From the NCBI RefSeq assembly GCF_000284095.1, contig NC_017068.1, positions 1,364,001 through 1,428,000 of the forward strand: a stretch of 64,000 nucleotides of DNA, given 5' to 3'. How positions within the stretch are numbered: the stretch's first letter is position 1; every line of letters starts with the position of its first letter. Below, in pieces: positions 1 to 6,390 of this stretch. The DNA comes from Selenomonas ruminantium subsp. lactilytica TAM6421. Lineage in GTDB: Bacteria; Bacillota; Negativicutes; Selenomonadales; Selenomonadaceae. The translations under genes were made by a program, and so were the position numbers. Below the pieces are notes generated by a model that worked only from the letters and a program-made list of their open reading frames with translations, did not search any database and had not been told where the DNA came from.

Positions 1-371
1 TACTGGAGCAGATGAATGATTGTGCCCGGATACAGTGTGATGAACTGAGGATTGGAAGAATGTTGATATTTATAAGCCCTTGTGGTCTTTAATACTTTAA
101 CAGCATGACGATTGGGGTGAGTATAGACCACACAAGAAATGCGGTCAACTATCTCATTGACAGAAATTGTACCGCTTATATTGCTGCTCTTGGGGGCTGC
201 ATAGAGAGTTACGGGAGCTTGAATTTTTAATTTTACGTTGACTGCAGCTTCAGCTGGCATTCTATCCCATACCGTATAGTTTTCAGGAGCCTCTGCAGCC
301 AATACATATGCTGCAGTTGAAAACAGGAAAGCCATGAGAAAGACAGGGATTTTCATAAGTGTTCGACTCAT
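1..371 (-). CDS. Secreted protein, partial (C-terminus beyond the window)
   Basis: An open frame starts at the ATG at 371 on the minus strand and runs off the left edge, giving 123 residues. It begins with a basic/hydrophobic signal peptide (MSRTLMKIPVFLMAFLFSTA, then an Ala-rich cleavage region), so export across the inner membrane is likely. The mature part has the motif APVTLYAAPKSSN, which resembles the start of bacterial SH3-like domains, but this is only a resemblance. It lies 15 bases downstream of the next secreted protein on the same strand and is probably co-transcribed with it. Function unknown. Confidence 0.6.
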   Translation of the reverse strand, partial: MSRTLMKIPVFLMAFLFSTAAYVLAAEAPENYTVWDRMPAEAAVNVKLKIQAPVTLYAAPKSSNISGTISVNEIVDRISCVVYTHPNRHAVKVLKTTRAYKYQHSSNPQFITLYPGTIIHLLQ

Positions 372-386
372 ATAATCACATCCTTA

Positions 387-1019
387 TCAGAGCCTGCGGA
401 TACCAAACCATTGTGCATTTTGATCCCAGAAAAGCTGGAGCTGAAGGTCAATAGCGAATCGGCGCTGGTAACCATATTGAGCACCTGGGGGCATATATTC
501 GTGCCTGCTGGTGAGAATGAAGCGGCCAGTTGCATCGTTATTTAGTGCCGTGTTGATTTGATGCCATTCGCCAGGCGTATAACCCATGGCCGCTAGACTA
601 TCAATGGAGACGTAAGTAACCCATTGACCATCTTTCTTGCCGATAATCCAATAGCCACAGTTTTTGGCATGAGCACCTCTGTCAGCAATTATCTCAAAAA
701 ACTGCATACTGGGGAACATTGTGTAAATCTTTCGGATTTTATAGCCGATACCGGCATTGGTGTCGTCGTATCCAGTAAAGGAGAGGTAGTCATGGGCTCC
801 GTTACGGCTCATGAGTCGTAGCACGCCATCCCGCTGGAGGACAAACTTGATTGCCTCATTATCATAGGTTTCATTAAGAACACGGGTGTCCATATAGAGA
901 AATGTGGATTCACCAGGTGTCAGAAAGCCGGTTTCCTGAGCTGATGAGGTAGATGGAATGGCAAATATACATGCCATTAACAGAAAACAGACGGTTAGTA
1001 ATTTCTTCACATTGAACAA
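387..1019 (-). CDS. Secreted protein of unknown function
   Basis: This 210-residue protein has a clear signal peptide: Lys residues near the start, a hydrophobic stretch to about residue 24, and an Ala-rich cleavage site before Gln-Glu. The mature part is rich in aromatic residues and Gly (WIIGKKDGQW, ending in QNAQWFGIRRL), suggesting a small beta-rich periplasmic or surface domain. A good ribosome binding site (GGAGG, reverse strand) lies just upstream of the ATG at 1019. The partial secreted gene follows on the same strand. I do not recognise the family. Confidence 0.6.
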   Translation of the reverse strand: MFNVKKLLTVCFLLMACIFAIPSTSSAQETGFLTPGESTFLYMDTRVLNETYDNEAIKFVLQRDGVLRLMSRNGAHDYLSFTGYDDTNAGIGYKIRKIYTMFPSMQFFEIIADRGAHAKNCGYWIIGKKDGQWVTYVSIDSLAAMGYTPGEWHQINTALNNDATGRFILTSRHEYMPPGAQYGYQRRFAIDLQLQLFWDQNAQWFGIRRL

Positions 1020-1109
1020 CCTCCTAACATTGGAAACAATAAAATCTAATGAGAATTTCGACTTAAAGGTCTATATTCCTGCATATGTTTCAAGATTGTT
1101 CAAAAGTAT

Positions 1110-1170
1110 GTTGTATGTAATCCGTCCGACAATGGTATTGGTAATGTATTGTAATGGTTTGTAATGATGA
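1110..1170 (-). repeat. Cluster of ATTACA boxes (TGTAAT on + strand)
   Basis: TGTAAT occurs at 1116, 1150 and 1160 on the plus strand, and the right-hand part reads GTAATGGTTTGTAATG. The same motif recurs near 1890, 52616 and 54800. Here it lies upstream of the minus-strand secreted gene and may carry its promoter or a regulator site. The 44-nt distance between outer boxes differs from the 46 nt at the other three places. Confidence 0.4.
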
Positions 1171-1175
1171 TGGCG

Positions 1176-1212
1176 GCAAAAGATGCCGGACAGCAGTCCG
1201 GGCATCTTGGCA
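1176..1212 (-). terminator. Hairpin after the DUF3846-like gene
   Basis: AAGATGCC plus GGAC pairs with GTCC plus GGGCATCTT across a short loop, with one bulged base. On the minus strand the stem is followed by TTTTGCC. It sits just past the stop codon of the minus-strand gene ending at 1230, so it is a plausible intrinsic terminator. Confidence 0.6.
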
Positions 1213-1229
1213 GTGATTATGAATTATAG

Positions 1230-1670
1230 TCAGGCCGATTTTTTGCCTCCAAACAGACCTTTAGCATTGGCCTGTAATAGCTTTTGGGTGTTTTCCCGCA
1301 GGAAAGCGGCCAGGTCGTCGGCTTCTTCCTTGGTGATGCCAATGGTTTTGCCTTCCTCGTCGGATTTTGTGATGATAAAGTTATCACAGATGAGGTCGAA
1401 GGCATCTGGCTCAAGGTCGCCGAGAATAAGAGTGGGGTAAATAGTCTCGCCTTTAAGCAAAAATTCATCGTCGAACCATACATCATATTTGGTGCCTTTG
1501 TATTCAAAGCATCGGCAGTCTACAAACCTGCATTTGATGATGTCATAGGCCTCGTGTAAAAAATCATCCTTGGATACATGGCATATGCCTGATGTACGGA
1601 TGGCACCGCTTTCGCCCTTGATAAGTTCAACGGTATAAACCATCATTTTGTTGTTGTTTTCCTCAGTCAT
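1230..1670 (-). CDS. DUF3846-like protein
   Basis: This 146-residue acidic protein has the pattern of DUF3846 proteins of phages and conjugative elements: a segment YDVWFDDEFLLKG, a Gly/Leu-rich middle (YPTLILGDLEPDAFDLICDN) and the DEEGKTIGITKEEADDL ending. The family's biochemical role is unknown. I chose the ATG at 1670 because AAAGGAG lies 8 bases upstream; a longer frame exists but has no such site and would run into the structured leader. The gene is the first after that leader, whose twin precedes the gene at 54321-54587, so both are probably controlled in the same way. The family call rests on pattern only. Confidence 0.55.
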   Translation of the reverse strand: MTEENNNKMMVYTVELIKGESGAIRTSGICHVSKDDFLHEAYDIIKCRFVDCRCFEYKGTKYDVWFDDEFLLKGETIYPTLILGDLEPDAFDLICDNFIITKSDEEGKTIGITKEEADDLAAFLRENTQKLLQANAKGLFGGKKSA

Positions 1671-1837
1671 TTGACATTCTCCTTTCGTGGGAGCCTCATG
1701 CCCCCGCAGCAATTTATTTTTTTGACGCGAAGGCTAAACTGCAGACAGCGGTTGCAGGCAAGAGCGCTTCGTAGAAGCGGCATCAGCTTCTCTTGCCGAA
1801 GGCCACTGGATGCAGTAGACTGAGGCGGCCAAAAAAA
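1671..1837 (-). promoter_or_regulatory. Structured 5' leader (copy A)
   Basis: On the minus strand this leader has U7-G (1830-1837) able to pair with C-A7 (1717-1724), an inner helix GGCAAGAG/CUCUUGCC (1757-1764 with 1790-1797) carrying a CGCUUC/GAAGCG hairpin, a possible ACUGCA/UGCAGU helix, and a final G-rich hairpin (1689-1705) just before the AAAGGAG ribosome binding site. Copy B at 54588-54747 has the same order of elements with different but still pairing helix sequences. A cis-acting regulatory RNA is the simplest reading. The ligand or signal is unknown. Confidence 0.6.
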
Positions 1838-1843
1838 TAAAAA

Positions 1844-1895
1844 TGTAATAGAGAAGAATGAAGTGGAGTTAATTGATTCTGCAATGGTTTGTAAT
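1844..1895 (-). repeat. Paired ATTACA boxes, 46-nt spacing (copy A)
   Basis: TGTAAT on the plus strand (ATTACA on minus) starts at 1844 and 1890, exactly 46 bases apart. The upstream box is embedded in CATTACAAACCATTGC. The same pair with the same spacing precedes leader copy B. This is a candidate promoter/operator for the leader transcript. Confidence 0.45.
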
Positions 1896-1920
1896 GCCAT
1901 GAGGCAAGGCGGGATGATAT

Positions 1921-1952
1921 AAAAATAGCATGACCAAATCTATGGCCATGCT
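1921..1952 (-). terminator. Terminator after the truncated XRE gene
   Basis: AGCATGGCCA and TGGTCATGCT (minus strand) form a 10-bp stem with one G-U pair and a 6-base loop, followed by ATTTTTAT. It lies 9 bases past the stop codon at 1962. Confidence 0.65.
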
Positions 1953-1961
1953 AAGTGGAAG

Positions 1962-2218
1962 TTATATGTAATTTTCAGATATAGCTAACAAGGCATCTAT
2001 GGTTGCCTTAGCTTGAGCGTTAAGCTTTGGATAGCTGTCTATGAGGCGTTGTAATCTTGGATCTGTTGTGATGATTTTTTCAGGCGGCTTTGGTTCTTCG
2101 ACCAGATAACTGATGGGGATTTTTAGAGCAGCGGATAGTTTCTGAAGATCTTTTGGCATTATGCAAGATGTATAGCCGCGCTCCCAGTTGGAAATGACTT
2201 GGGAAGATTTGCCAATCT
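1962..2218 (-). pseudogene. XRE-family regulator, 5' end lost at IS junction
   Basis: The reading frame carries the second half of an XRE/Cro helix-turn-helix (IGKSSQVISNWERG) and the usual following helix (KDLQKLSAALKIPISYLVEE), then a short C-terminal extension. The frame continues upstream to 2279 by reading through the end of the IS256-family element, so its first about 20 residues there are IS-derived and not HTH-like. The missing helix 1 and start of helix 2 were not found on the far side of the element. The fragment may still be translated from a TTG/ATG inside the IS end, but DNA binding is probably lost. Confidence 0.7.
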
Positions 2219-2282
2219 GAGGGTGTGAATAAAAGTCTGTAAATAGGTCTTCTATGAATTGCTTACAGAGCCGCATCAAGAC

Positions 2283-3518
2283 TTACAATCTATCAGGATA
2301 CATAATCGTCAGCTCGCCTCTGACCTTGCCCCAGTTCCGGATGGGCATAGACCATTTCTTGGTAGCCTCAAACGTTGCCAGATACAAGGCCTTTAACAGG
2401 GCCTGCTGACTGGGGAAAACACTTCTCTGGCTGTTCAGACGGCGATATGAGGAGTTCAGACTCTCAATGGCGTTGGTCGTGTAAAACGCTGTACGGACGT
2501 CTGTTGAGAACTTGAAGATCGGCGTTATTACATCCCAGTTGTCAGACCAGCGCTTCAGCGCCGCTGGATAATGGGGTGTCCATTTTTTGTCCACTTCCTC
2601 CAGCCGCTTAACGGCGGCCTTCTCATCAGGGGCGGTATAGATGGTGCGGAGATCTTTGGCAAAATTTTTCATGTCTTTGTTGGCGACGTATTTCAGCGTA
2701 TTGCGCACCATGTGGACAATGCAGCGCTGGTGCTCTGTTTTCGGAAATGCTGCAGAAATGGCCTCTTTCAGGCCGGTAAGCCCATCAGAGCAAAGAATAA
2801 GGATATCCCTTACGGCACGGTTCTTGAGACTGTTCAGAACACCCAGCCAGTATTTGCTGCTCTCATTTTCGCCTACTTCAATCGTAAGGACTTCCTTGCG
2901 GCCATCTTCGTTTATCCCCATTACTACATAGGCTGCCAGCTTGGTAATCATATTGTCATGTCTTACAGAAAAGTGGATGGCATCAATGAAAATTATGGGG
3001 TAGATACTGGAAAGCGGCCTGCTCTGCCATTCCTCAATCTGAGGTAGGATTTTATCGGTAACATCGGATATGAAGCCCTCCGAAGCCGCAAAACCGTATA
3101 TGTCTTTCAAGGTTTCGGAAATCTGTCTGGTAGTCATACCTTTGGCATACATAGAGATAATTTTCTCGTCAATGGCGGAAATATCCTTCTGCCGCTTCTT
3201 GACGACCTGAGGCTGGAAGGATGACTGACGATCCTGTGGGACATCAATCTGAAAGCTGCCATAGCGGCTATTGAGGCTCTTGGTTTTATACCCGTTGCGG
3301 GCATTCTCACTGTCGGAACGCTCAGATTTGCTATAGCCCAGATGCTCATCCATTTCCGTTTCCATCATTTCCTTGATGGTGCCGCCGAGCAAATCCTTTA
3401 GGGCATCTTGGATATCTGTGGTGCTCTCGATGTTGTACTCTTGGAACAGCTGCTGGATGATGGCACGCTTGCCATCGGTCATTTCTACCTTGTGAATCTC
3501 TTTTTTCTTTCTTGCCAT
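2283..3518 (-). CDS. IS256-family (MULE-type) transposase
   Basis: This 411-residue protein is full length for the family. It contains the DDE catalytic region: an Asp in PIIFIDAIHFSVRHD, an Asp in LILCSDGLTGLKEAI followed by the family motif HQRCIVHMVRN, and a Glu in TTNAIESLNSSYRR. The N-terminus has the usual helical DNA-binding region (TDIQDALKDLLGGTIKEMME). No frameshift or stop is seen, so the enzyme should be active and would move the element by a copy-out mechanism through a circular intermediate, as known for IS256. Start ATG 3518 follows AGGAGG. Translation appears to be guarded by an upstream hairpin (3522-3568). Confidence 0.95.
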   Translation of the reverse strand: MARKKKEIHKVEMTDGKRAIIQQLFQEYNIESTTDIQDALKDLLGGTIKEMMETEMDEHLGYSKSERSDSENARNGYKTKSLNSRYGSFQIDVPQDRQSSFQPQVVKKRQKDISAIDEKIISMYAKGMTTRQISETLKDIYGFAASEGFISDVTDKILPQIEEWQSRPLSSIYPIIFIDAIHFSVRHDNMITKLAAYVVMGINEDGRKEVLTIEVGENESSKYWLGVLNSLKNRAVRDILILCSDGLTGLKEAISAAFPKTEHQRCIVHMVRNTLKYVANKDMKNFAKDLRTIYTAPDEKAAVKRLEEVDKKWTPHYPAALKRWSDNWDVITPIFKFSTDVRTAFYTTNAIESLNSSYRRLNSQRSVFPSQQALLKALYLATFEATKKWSMPIRNWGKVRGELTIMYPDRL

Positions 3519-3521
3519 AAC

Positions 3522-3568
3522 AAAAGGCCTCCTATGATTTGATTATAGTTTATCATAGAAGACCTTTT
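3522..3568 (-). promoter_or_regulatory. Hairpin hiding the transposase ribosome site
   Basis: On the minus strand AAAAGGTCTTCTATGAT and ATCATAGGAGGCCTTTT pair along 17 positions (two G-U pairs) around a 13-base loop. The right arm holds the AGGAGG site of the transposase, and the loop holds TATAAT. Transcripts entering from outside would fold and hide the site, while a transcript starting just after TATAAT lacks the left arm. Confidence 0.65.
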
Positions 3569-3678
3569 GATTTCGAGGGAAAGTTAATTTACAGAGATTT
3601 TTTCATACTCTCGCTGGGGAGAAATGATTGATTTTGCAACGGATATCTACGCAAGAAAACAGGATAGGAAGTCATAAA

Positions 3679-3720
3679 GAAACGCCGGGAACATTGCTTG
3701 TCCCGGTGTTTCCTTATGCT
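3679..3720 (-). terminator. Terminator after the C39-like gene
   Basis: GAAACACCGGGA (minus strand) pairs with TCCCGGCGTTTC around a 10-base loop, followed by TTTATGAC. It lies shortly past the stop codon of the minus-strand gene ending at 3732. Confidence 0.65.
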
Positions 3721-3731
3721 GCATGTGTTGA

Positions 3732-4328
3732 TTAAGAAAAGAGGATGAGGCCGCCTTTGGGAGATTTGCCTGTGTCCCACAAGGTAGCAAGGTCGAACCA
3801 GCGCCATGTTCCGTAAGTTACGGTTTTTACCATCAGTGTGTCATCGAACTGCTCGTATCCATTGATGATATACCAATGCCAGACGTAATCTTCCATAGAA
3901 GGATGCTGGTGCAGGAGCGTGAGGCAGGGGATGGGCCAGCCATGGTCAATCTGCTGAATTATGATGCCTTTGGCAGCTTCGAGGCTGTTGGTGCCATCCC
4001 ATGGCTCTAAGTTTATATCCGGTGCGCCGTGTTCGGAGAGGAATTGAGTAAAGCCATCGATGTATATGTCCAGACGGTCAATGCCGGATTCACGGGGCTT
4101 TAGGTAGGGCTCCATTACGTAGGCAAAATCCACATAATCTGTCTGGGATATGTTGTTTATATCATAGGGGTATAGGCCTTGGATGTTTTTCCAGAGTTCA
4201 AAATAGATGCTGCAATCGCAGGCGGTAATGGCGGCGCAGCCACCAATATTCATCCAGTAGGTAGGGCACCATTCCTGGGTACCACCATAGGCTGAGCCGA
4301 TTTTGAAATGGGGTAGTTCTTTCTTCAT
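3732..4328 (-). CDS. C39-like cysteine-peptidase-fold protein
   Basis: This 198-residue protein has two signatures of papain-like C39-type folds: a Cys in GGCAAITACDCS near residue 31, where such proteins place the catalytic Cys, and a His in YVWHWYIINGYEQ near residue 160, where the catalytic His and a following Asn/Asp are expected. There is no signal peptide, so it probably acts in the cytoplasm, either as a peptidase or as a binding relative. The start at 4328 is supported by GGAG eight bases upstream. It stands alone between an IS element and a divergent gene. Assignment is from motif pattern only. Confidence 0.5.
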   Translation of the reverse strand: MKKELPHFKIGSAYGGTQEWCPTYWMNIGGCAAITACDCSIYFELWKNIQGLYPYDINNISQTDYVDFAYVMEPYLKPRESGIDRLDIYIDGFTQFLSEHGAPDINLEPWDGTNSLEAAKGIIIQQIDHGWPIPCLTLLHQHPSMEDYVWHWYIINGYEQFDDTLMVKTVTYGTWRWFDLATLWDTGKSPKGGLILFS

Positions 4329-4537
4329 GATATGATCTCCAGTCAGACAACAACAGTTAGTAATTTTACGAGGATAGTATACAACAATGGGATAAATACT
4401 GACAAGCTATTTGCGGAAGGGTTTGTGGTAATGAGGAGGCACTACGCATGATGAATTTTTGCAATAAGATGTATTTTGTGATAAAATTTCTCAGGGATTA
4501 ACAAATTATGAATTATGAATTTAAGGGGAGATTCATC

Positions 4538-4966
4538 ATGAGTACAAAGAAAACGGCTGTAGTAAAGAAAACAGCAACTACTGCTGCTAAGAAGGCTGTT
4601 AAATCTGTTGCCAGCAAGGTAACGGAAGCAGCTGTAGCTGCTACGGCGGCAAAGGCAACGAAGGCTGCTGCTACCAAGGTTACGAAGAAAGTTGCTGACA
4701 AAAAGAAATACGTGTATATTTTCTTCAACTGCAATGATAATAAGGATGCGCATTCCATGAATGCCCGCTATAACAATGAGGTTTTCGCTGATTCTGCTGC
4801 TGGCCGGAAGGCTTTGCTGCAGAAGGTCAAGGATGAAGTGGCCGCTGGTCGTGTGAATGTATCCGATAAGGGTGCTGTGGAGCAGGATATTTTGAAGGGC
4901 GAGCCAACAGATGCAAGCAGTAAACTCCAGTATGGAGATATTGAGCGTATGCTGTTCATAGCGTAA
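4538..4966 (+). CDS. Histone-H1-like tail fused to a conserved small domain
   Basis: Residues 1-54 are almost only Lys, Ala, Thr and Val (e.g. KKTATTAAKKAVKSVASKV), like the tails of bacterial histone-H1-like proteins that coat DNA. Residues 58-142 form a separate domain beginning YVYIFFNCND. That domain is paralogous to the whole product of 54321-54587: both share NCN, SM, EV-(F/Y)-x-D, AGR-x-ALL and a late YG at matching spacing. The ATG at 4538 follows AAGGGGAG; an earlier in-frame ATG lacks a ribosome site. The gene stands alone, followed by terminators. Likely a nucleoid or DNA-associated protein (inference); the globular domain is unnamed. Confidence 0.65.
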   Translation: MSTKKTAVVKKTATTAAKKAVKSVASKVTEAAVAATAAKATKAAATKVTKKVADKKKYVYIFFNCNDNKDAHSMNARYNNEVFADSAAGRKALLQKVKDEVAAGRVNVSDKGAVEQDILKGEPTDASSKLQYGDIERMLFIA

Positions 4967-5083
4967 TATTTACACATGATGTGCTCTACCTGCGTACGTC
5001 TATGATTAGGAGAAATATTTTGACAACTCTCTTTTCCTATGATAGACTATTTGGTAGGAGAGCGTGATATACGTGAAGAAAAG

Positions 5084-5119
5084 TCCCCAAGGTTTTGTGT
5101 ATTGACCTTGGGGATTTTT
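5084..5119 (+). terminator. Intrinsic terminator
   Basis: CCCCAAGG and CCTTGGGG form a perfect stem around a 12-base loop, followed by ATTTTTG. It lies about 120 bases after the histone-tail gene and would separate that unit from the transfer operon. Confidence 0.8.
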
Positions 5120-5224
5120 GTCGTTGTTAAAATAATTTTCAATTATCTATTGATTTTCATTCTCAATAATGCTATATTATATTCAGGCTTTCGTTAAAGC
5201 TCTCCTAAAATATAATACACAGTC

Positions 5225-5261
5225 AAAAAGGCTACCGTGCTGCTCATGCGGTAGCCTTTTT
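5225..5261. terminator. Bidirectional hairpin before the transfer operon
   Basis: AAAAAGGCTACCG and CGGTAGCCTTTTT are perfect 13-base inverted repeats around an 11-base loop, giving a U-run in both directions. It lies about 100 bases ahead of the first transfer gene and should insulate it from upstream transcription or act as a leader attenuator. Confidence 0.75.
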
Positions 5262-5319
5262 GGCGTGTTGGGAATTATCAGCTATTACATACCCTGCTTG
5301 CAGGTTTGTGTTATTTTTT

Positions 5320-5358
5320 CTCCCTGTCAATTGTGATAATTGATGGGGAGGTTTTTTT
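5320..5358 (+). promoter_or_regulatory. Attenuator-like hairpin containing the traF ribosome site
   Basis: CTCCCTGTCAATT (5320-5332) pairs with AATTGATGGGGAG (5338-5350) over 13 positions with two G-U pairs and a 5-base loop. The right arm is the ribosome binding site of the first transfer gene, and a run of seven T directly follows, running into the GTG start at 5359. The element could stop transcription, hide the ribosome site, or both. Confidence 0.6.
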
Positions 5359-5904
5359 GTGTGCAGGAAAAGAAAACGAGTAGTTCTGGGACTTTGCCTT
5401 GGCTGGATGCTTATTCTTATGGGGCTCATAAGCGTGGAGAAAAGGCTGCCGCAGCTGTTTGTATATAATGCGACGGCCAGTGTGCCGGTAGGATGGTATT
5501 TGCTGTTGTCCCCGCAGGATGTTGCCAGGGATGATATGGTGGTTTTTACTGTGCCGGAGGATGTTCAGGAATTAGCCGTAGAACGCGGCTGGCTGCCAAA
5601 GGGCACGAAGATGCTGAAGCGTGTCGGTGGGCTGGCTGGCGATATGTATGGTGTAAACAGGAGCCGGCAGTTCTATGTGAATGGCATTTACATCGGGCAG
5701 GCAAGTCTGACAGATGGCAAGGGGCAGCAAATGCCTGACAGGAGTTGCTGCATCCATATGGTGGAAGAACATCGCTTCTTGCCGATTGGCGATAGTTCGC
5801 ATTCCTTTGATGGCCGCTATTATGGTACAGTGCCGCTGGATTGCATTAAAAACAAGGCTGTGTTGATTTTGCCGACAGGTTGGCTCAGTCGGTTATGGAG
5901 ATAA
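5359..5904 (+). CDS. traF: TraF-type conjugative signal peptidase (S26C)
   Basis: This 181-residue membrane protease belongs to the S26 signal peptidase clan. One N-terminal membrane segment (residues 8-24) anchors it with the active site in the periplasm. The catalytic pair is visible: Ser41 in ATASVPVGWY and Lys87 in KMLKRVGGLAGD, followed by the conserved box PIGDSSHSFDGRYYG (residues 143-156). In RP4, TraF removes the tail of the TrbC pilin and joins its ends into a ring; the likely substrate here is the TrbC-like protein at 31842-32198. The GTG start at 5359 follows GGGGAGG, which is buried in a terminator-like hairpin. It heads transfer block 1. Confidence 0.88.
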   Translation: MCRKRKRVVLGLCLGWMLILMGLISVEKRLPQLFVYNATASVPVGWYLLLSPQDVARDDMVVFTVPEDVQELAVERGWLPKGTKMLKRVGGLAGDMYGVNRSRQFYVNGIYIGQASLTDGKGQQMPDRSCCIHMVEEHRFLPIGDSSHSFDGRYYGTVPLDCIKNKAVLILPTGWLSRLWR

Positions 5905-5907
5905 GGG

Positions 5908-6390
5908 GTGAATCGTGTGGTAAAGATTGGCAGGATAATTGATTCTTTGGCGAGGCACAGGCAGAAAGCCATGCTTACGGTTATAGGGCTGGAGCTTATG
6001 GTCATAGCCTTTGCTGTGTGGCTGAATGCTGGCGCAGATAATAAGGCGGCCAATGAGGAATACCTGAGGTATGTAAGCAATCGGGAGGCCGTCATCACAG
6101 AGCTGAACCGTCTGGAAGTGGCCAGACAGGAAGATATTAAGCCTATGGAGGCTTTGTCGGCGATGGTAATGACAATGCCCCAGCAGGTAAAATGCCGTCA
6201 CATTACGATTGGCAACTTCCATAATGGAGATTGGATTGTTATGGATGTCGAATCCCGGGAAAAAGGTGCTGTAGAGGACTATTTGAGCACGCTCAGGAAA
6301 AATCAATATTTCTCTAGGATGCGCATTGAAGATATAAAAGATGGTGTGCGGGTAACCGTGCCTATGCCGGAGGGATTTTTATGGCAATGA
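5908..6390 (+). CDS. PilN-like bitopic inner-membrane protein
   Basis: The 160-residue protein has a short basic cytoplasmic start, one membrane helix (about residues 20-40), a helical coiled stretch and a C-terminal alpha/beta domain. The arrangement, with GDWIVMDVESREKGAVEDYLSTL in the domain read in two parts, follows PilN of type IV pili. PilN builds the inner-membrane platform together with PilO. The GTG start at 5908 follows AAGGGG and lies 3 bases after traF; the 3' end overlaps the next gene by 10 bases, so they are translated together. Assignment is by topology and weak pattern, not by strong motif. Confidence 0.5.
   Translation: MNRVVKIGRIIDSLARHRQKAMLTVIGLELMVIAFAVWLNAGADNKAANEEYLRYVSNREAVITELNRLEVARQEDIKPMEALSAMVMTMPQQVKCRHITIGNFHNGDWIVMDVESREKGAVEDYLSTLRKNQYFSRMRIEDIKDGVRVTVPMPEGFLWQ

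Larger units (their letters stand above)
2219..3612 (-). mobile_element. IS256-family insertion sequence
   Basis: A transposase gene is bounded by imperfect terminal inverted repeats: the left end reads GTGTGAATAAAAGTCTGTAAAT (2223-2244) and the right end, read inward, GTATGAAAAAATCTCTGTAAAT (3587-3608). They match at 18 of 22 positions, and a few more outer bases (GAG) also match. The roughly 1.39 kb length is normal for IS256. I could not see an 8-9 bp target duplication, and the flanks do not rejoin into one gene, suggesting a rearrangement after insertion. Confidence 0.85.

Noticed and set aside
1116-1165. TGTAAT repeats as replication iterons
   Set aside because: There are too few copies in tandem, no replication initiator gene nearby, and the same boxes occur at leaders with set spacing, which fits a regulatory role better.
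1667-1900. Open frame on the minus strand across leader copy A
   Set aside because: It overlaps the structured leader and the ATTACA box, has no ribosome site, and codes for low-complexity residues. The leader reading explains the stretch better.
2219-2279. TTG/ATG start of the XRE regulator at 2276-2279 as an intact gene
   Set aside because: These bases belong to the IS256 end, including its terminal repeat, and the encoded residues do not form the first HTH helices.
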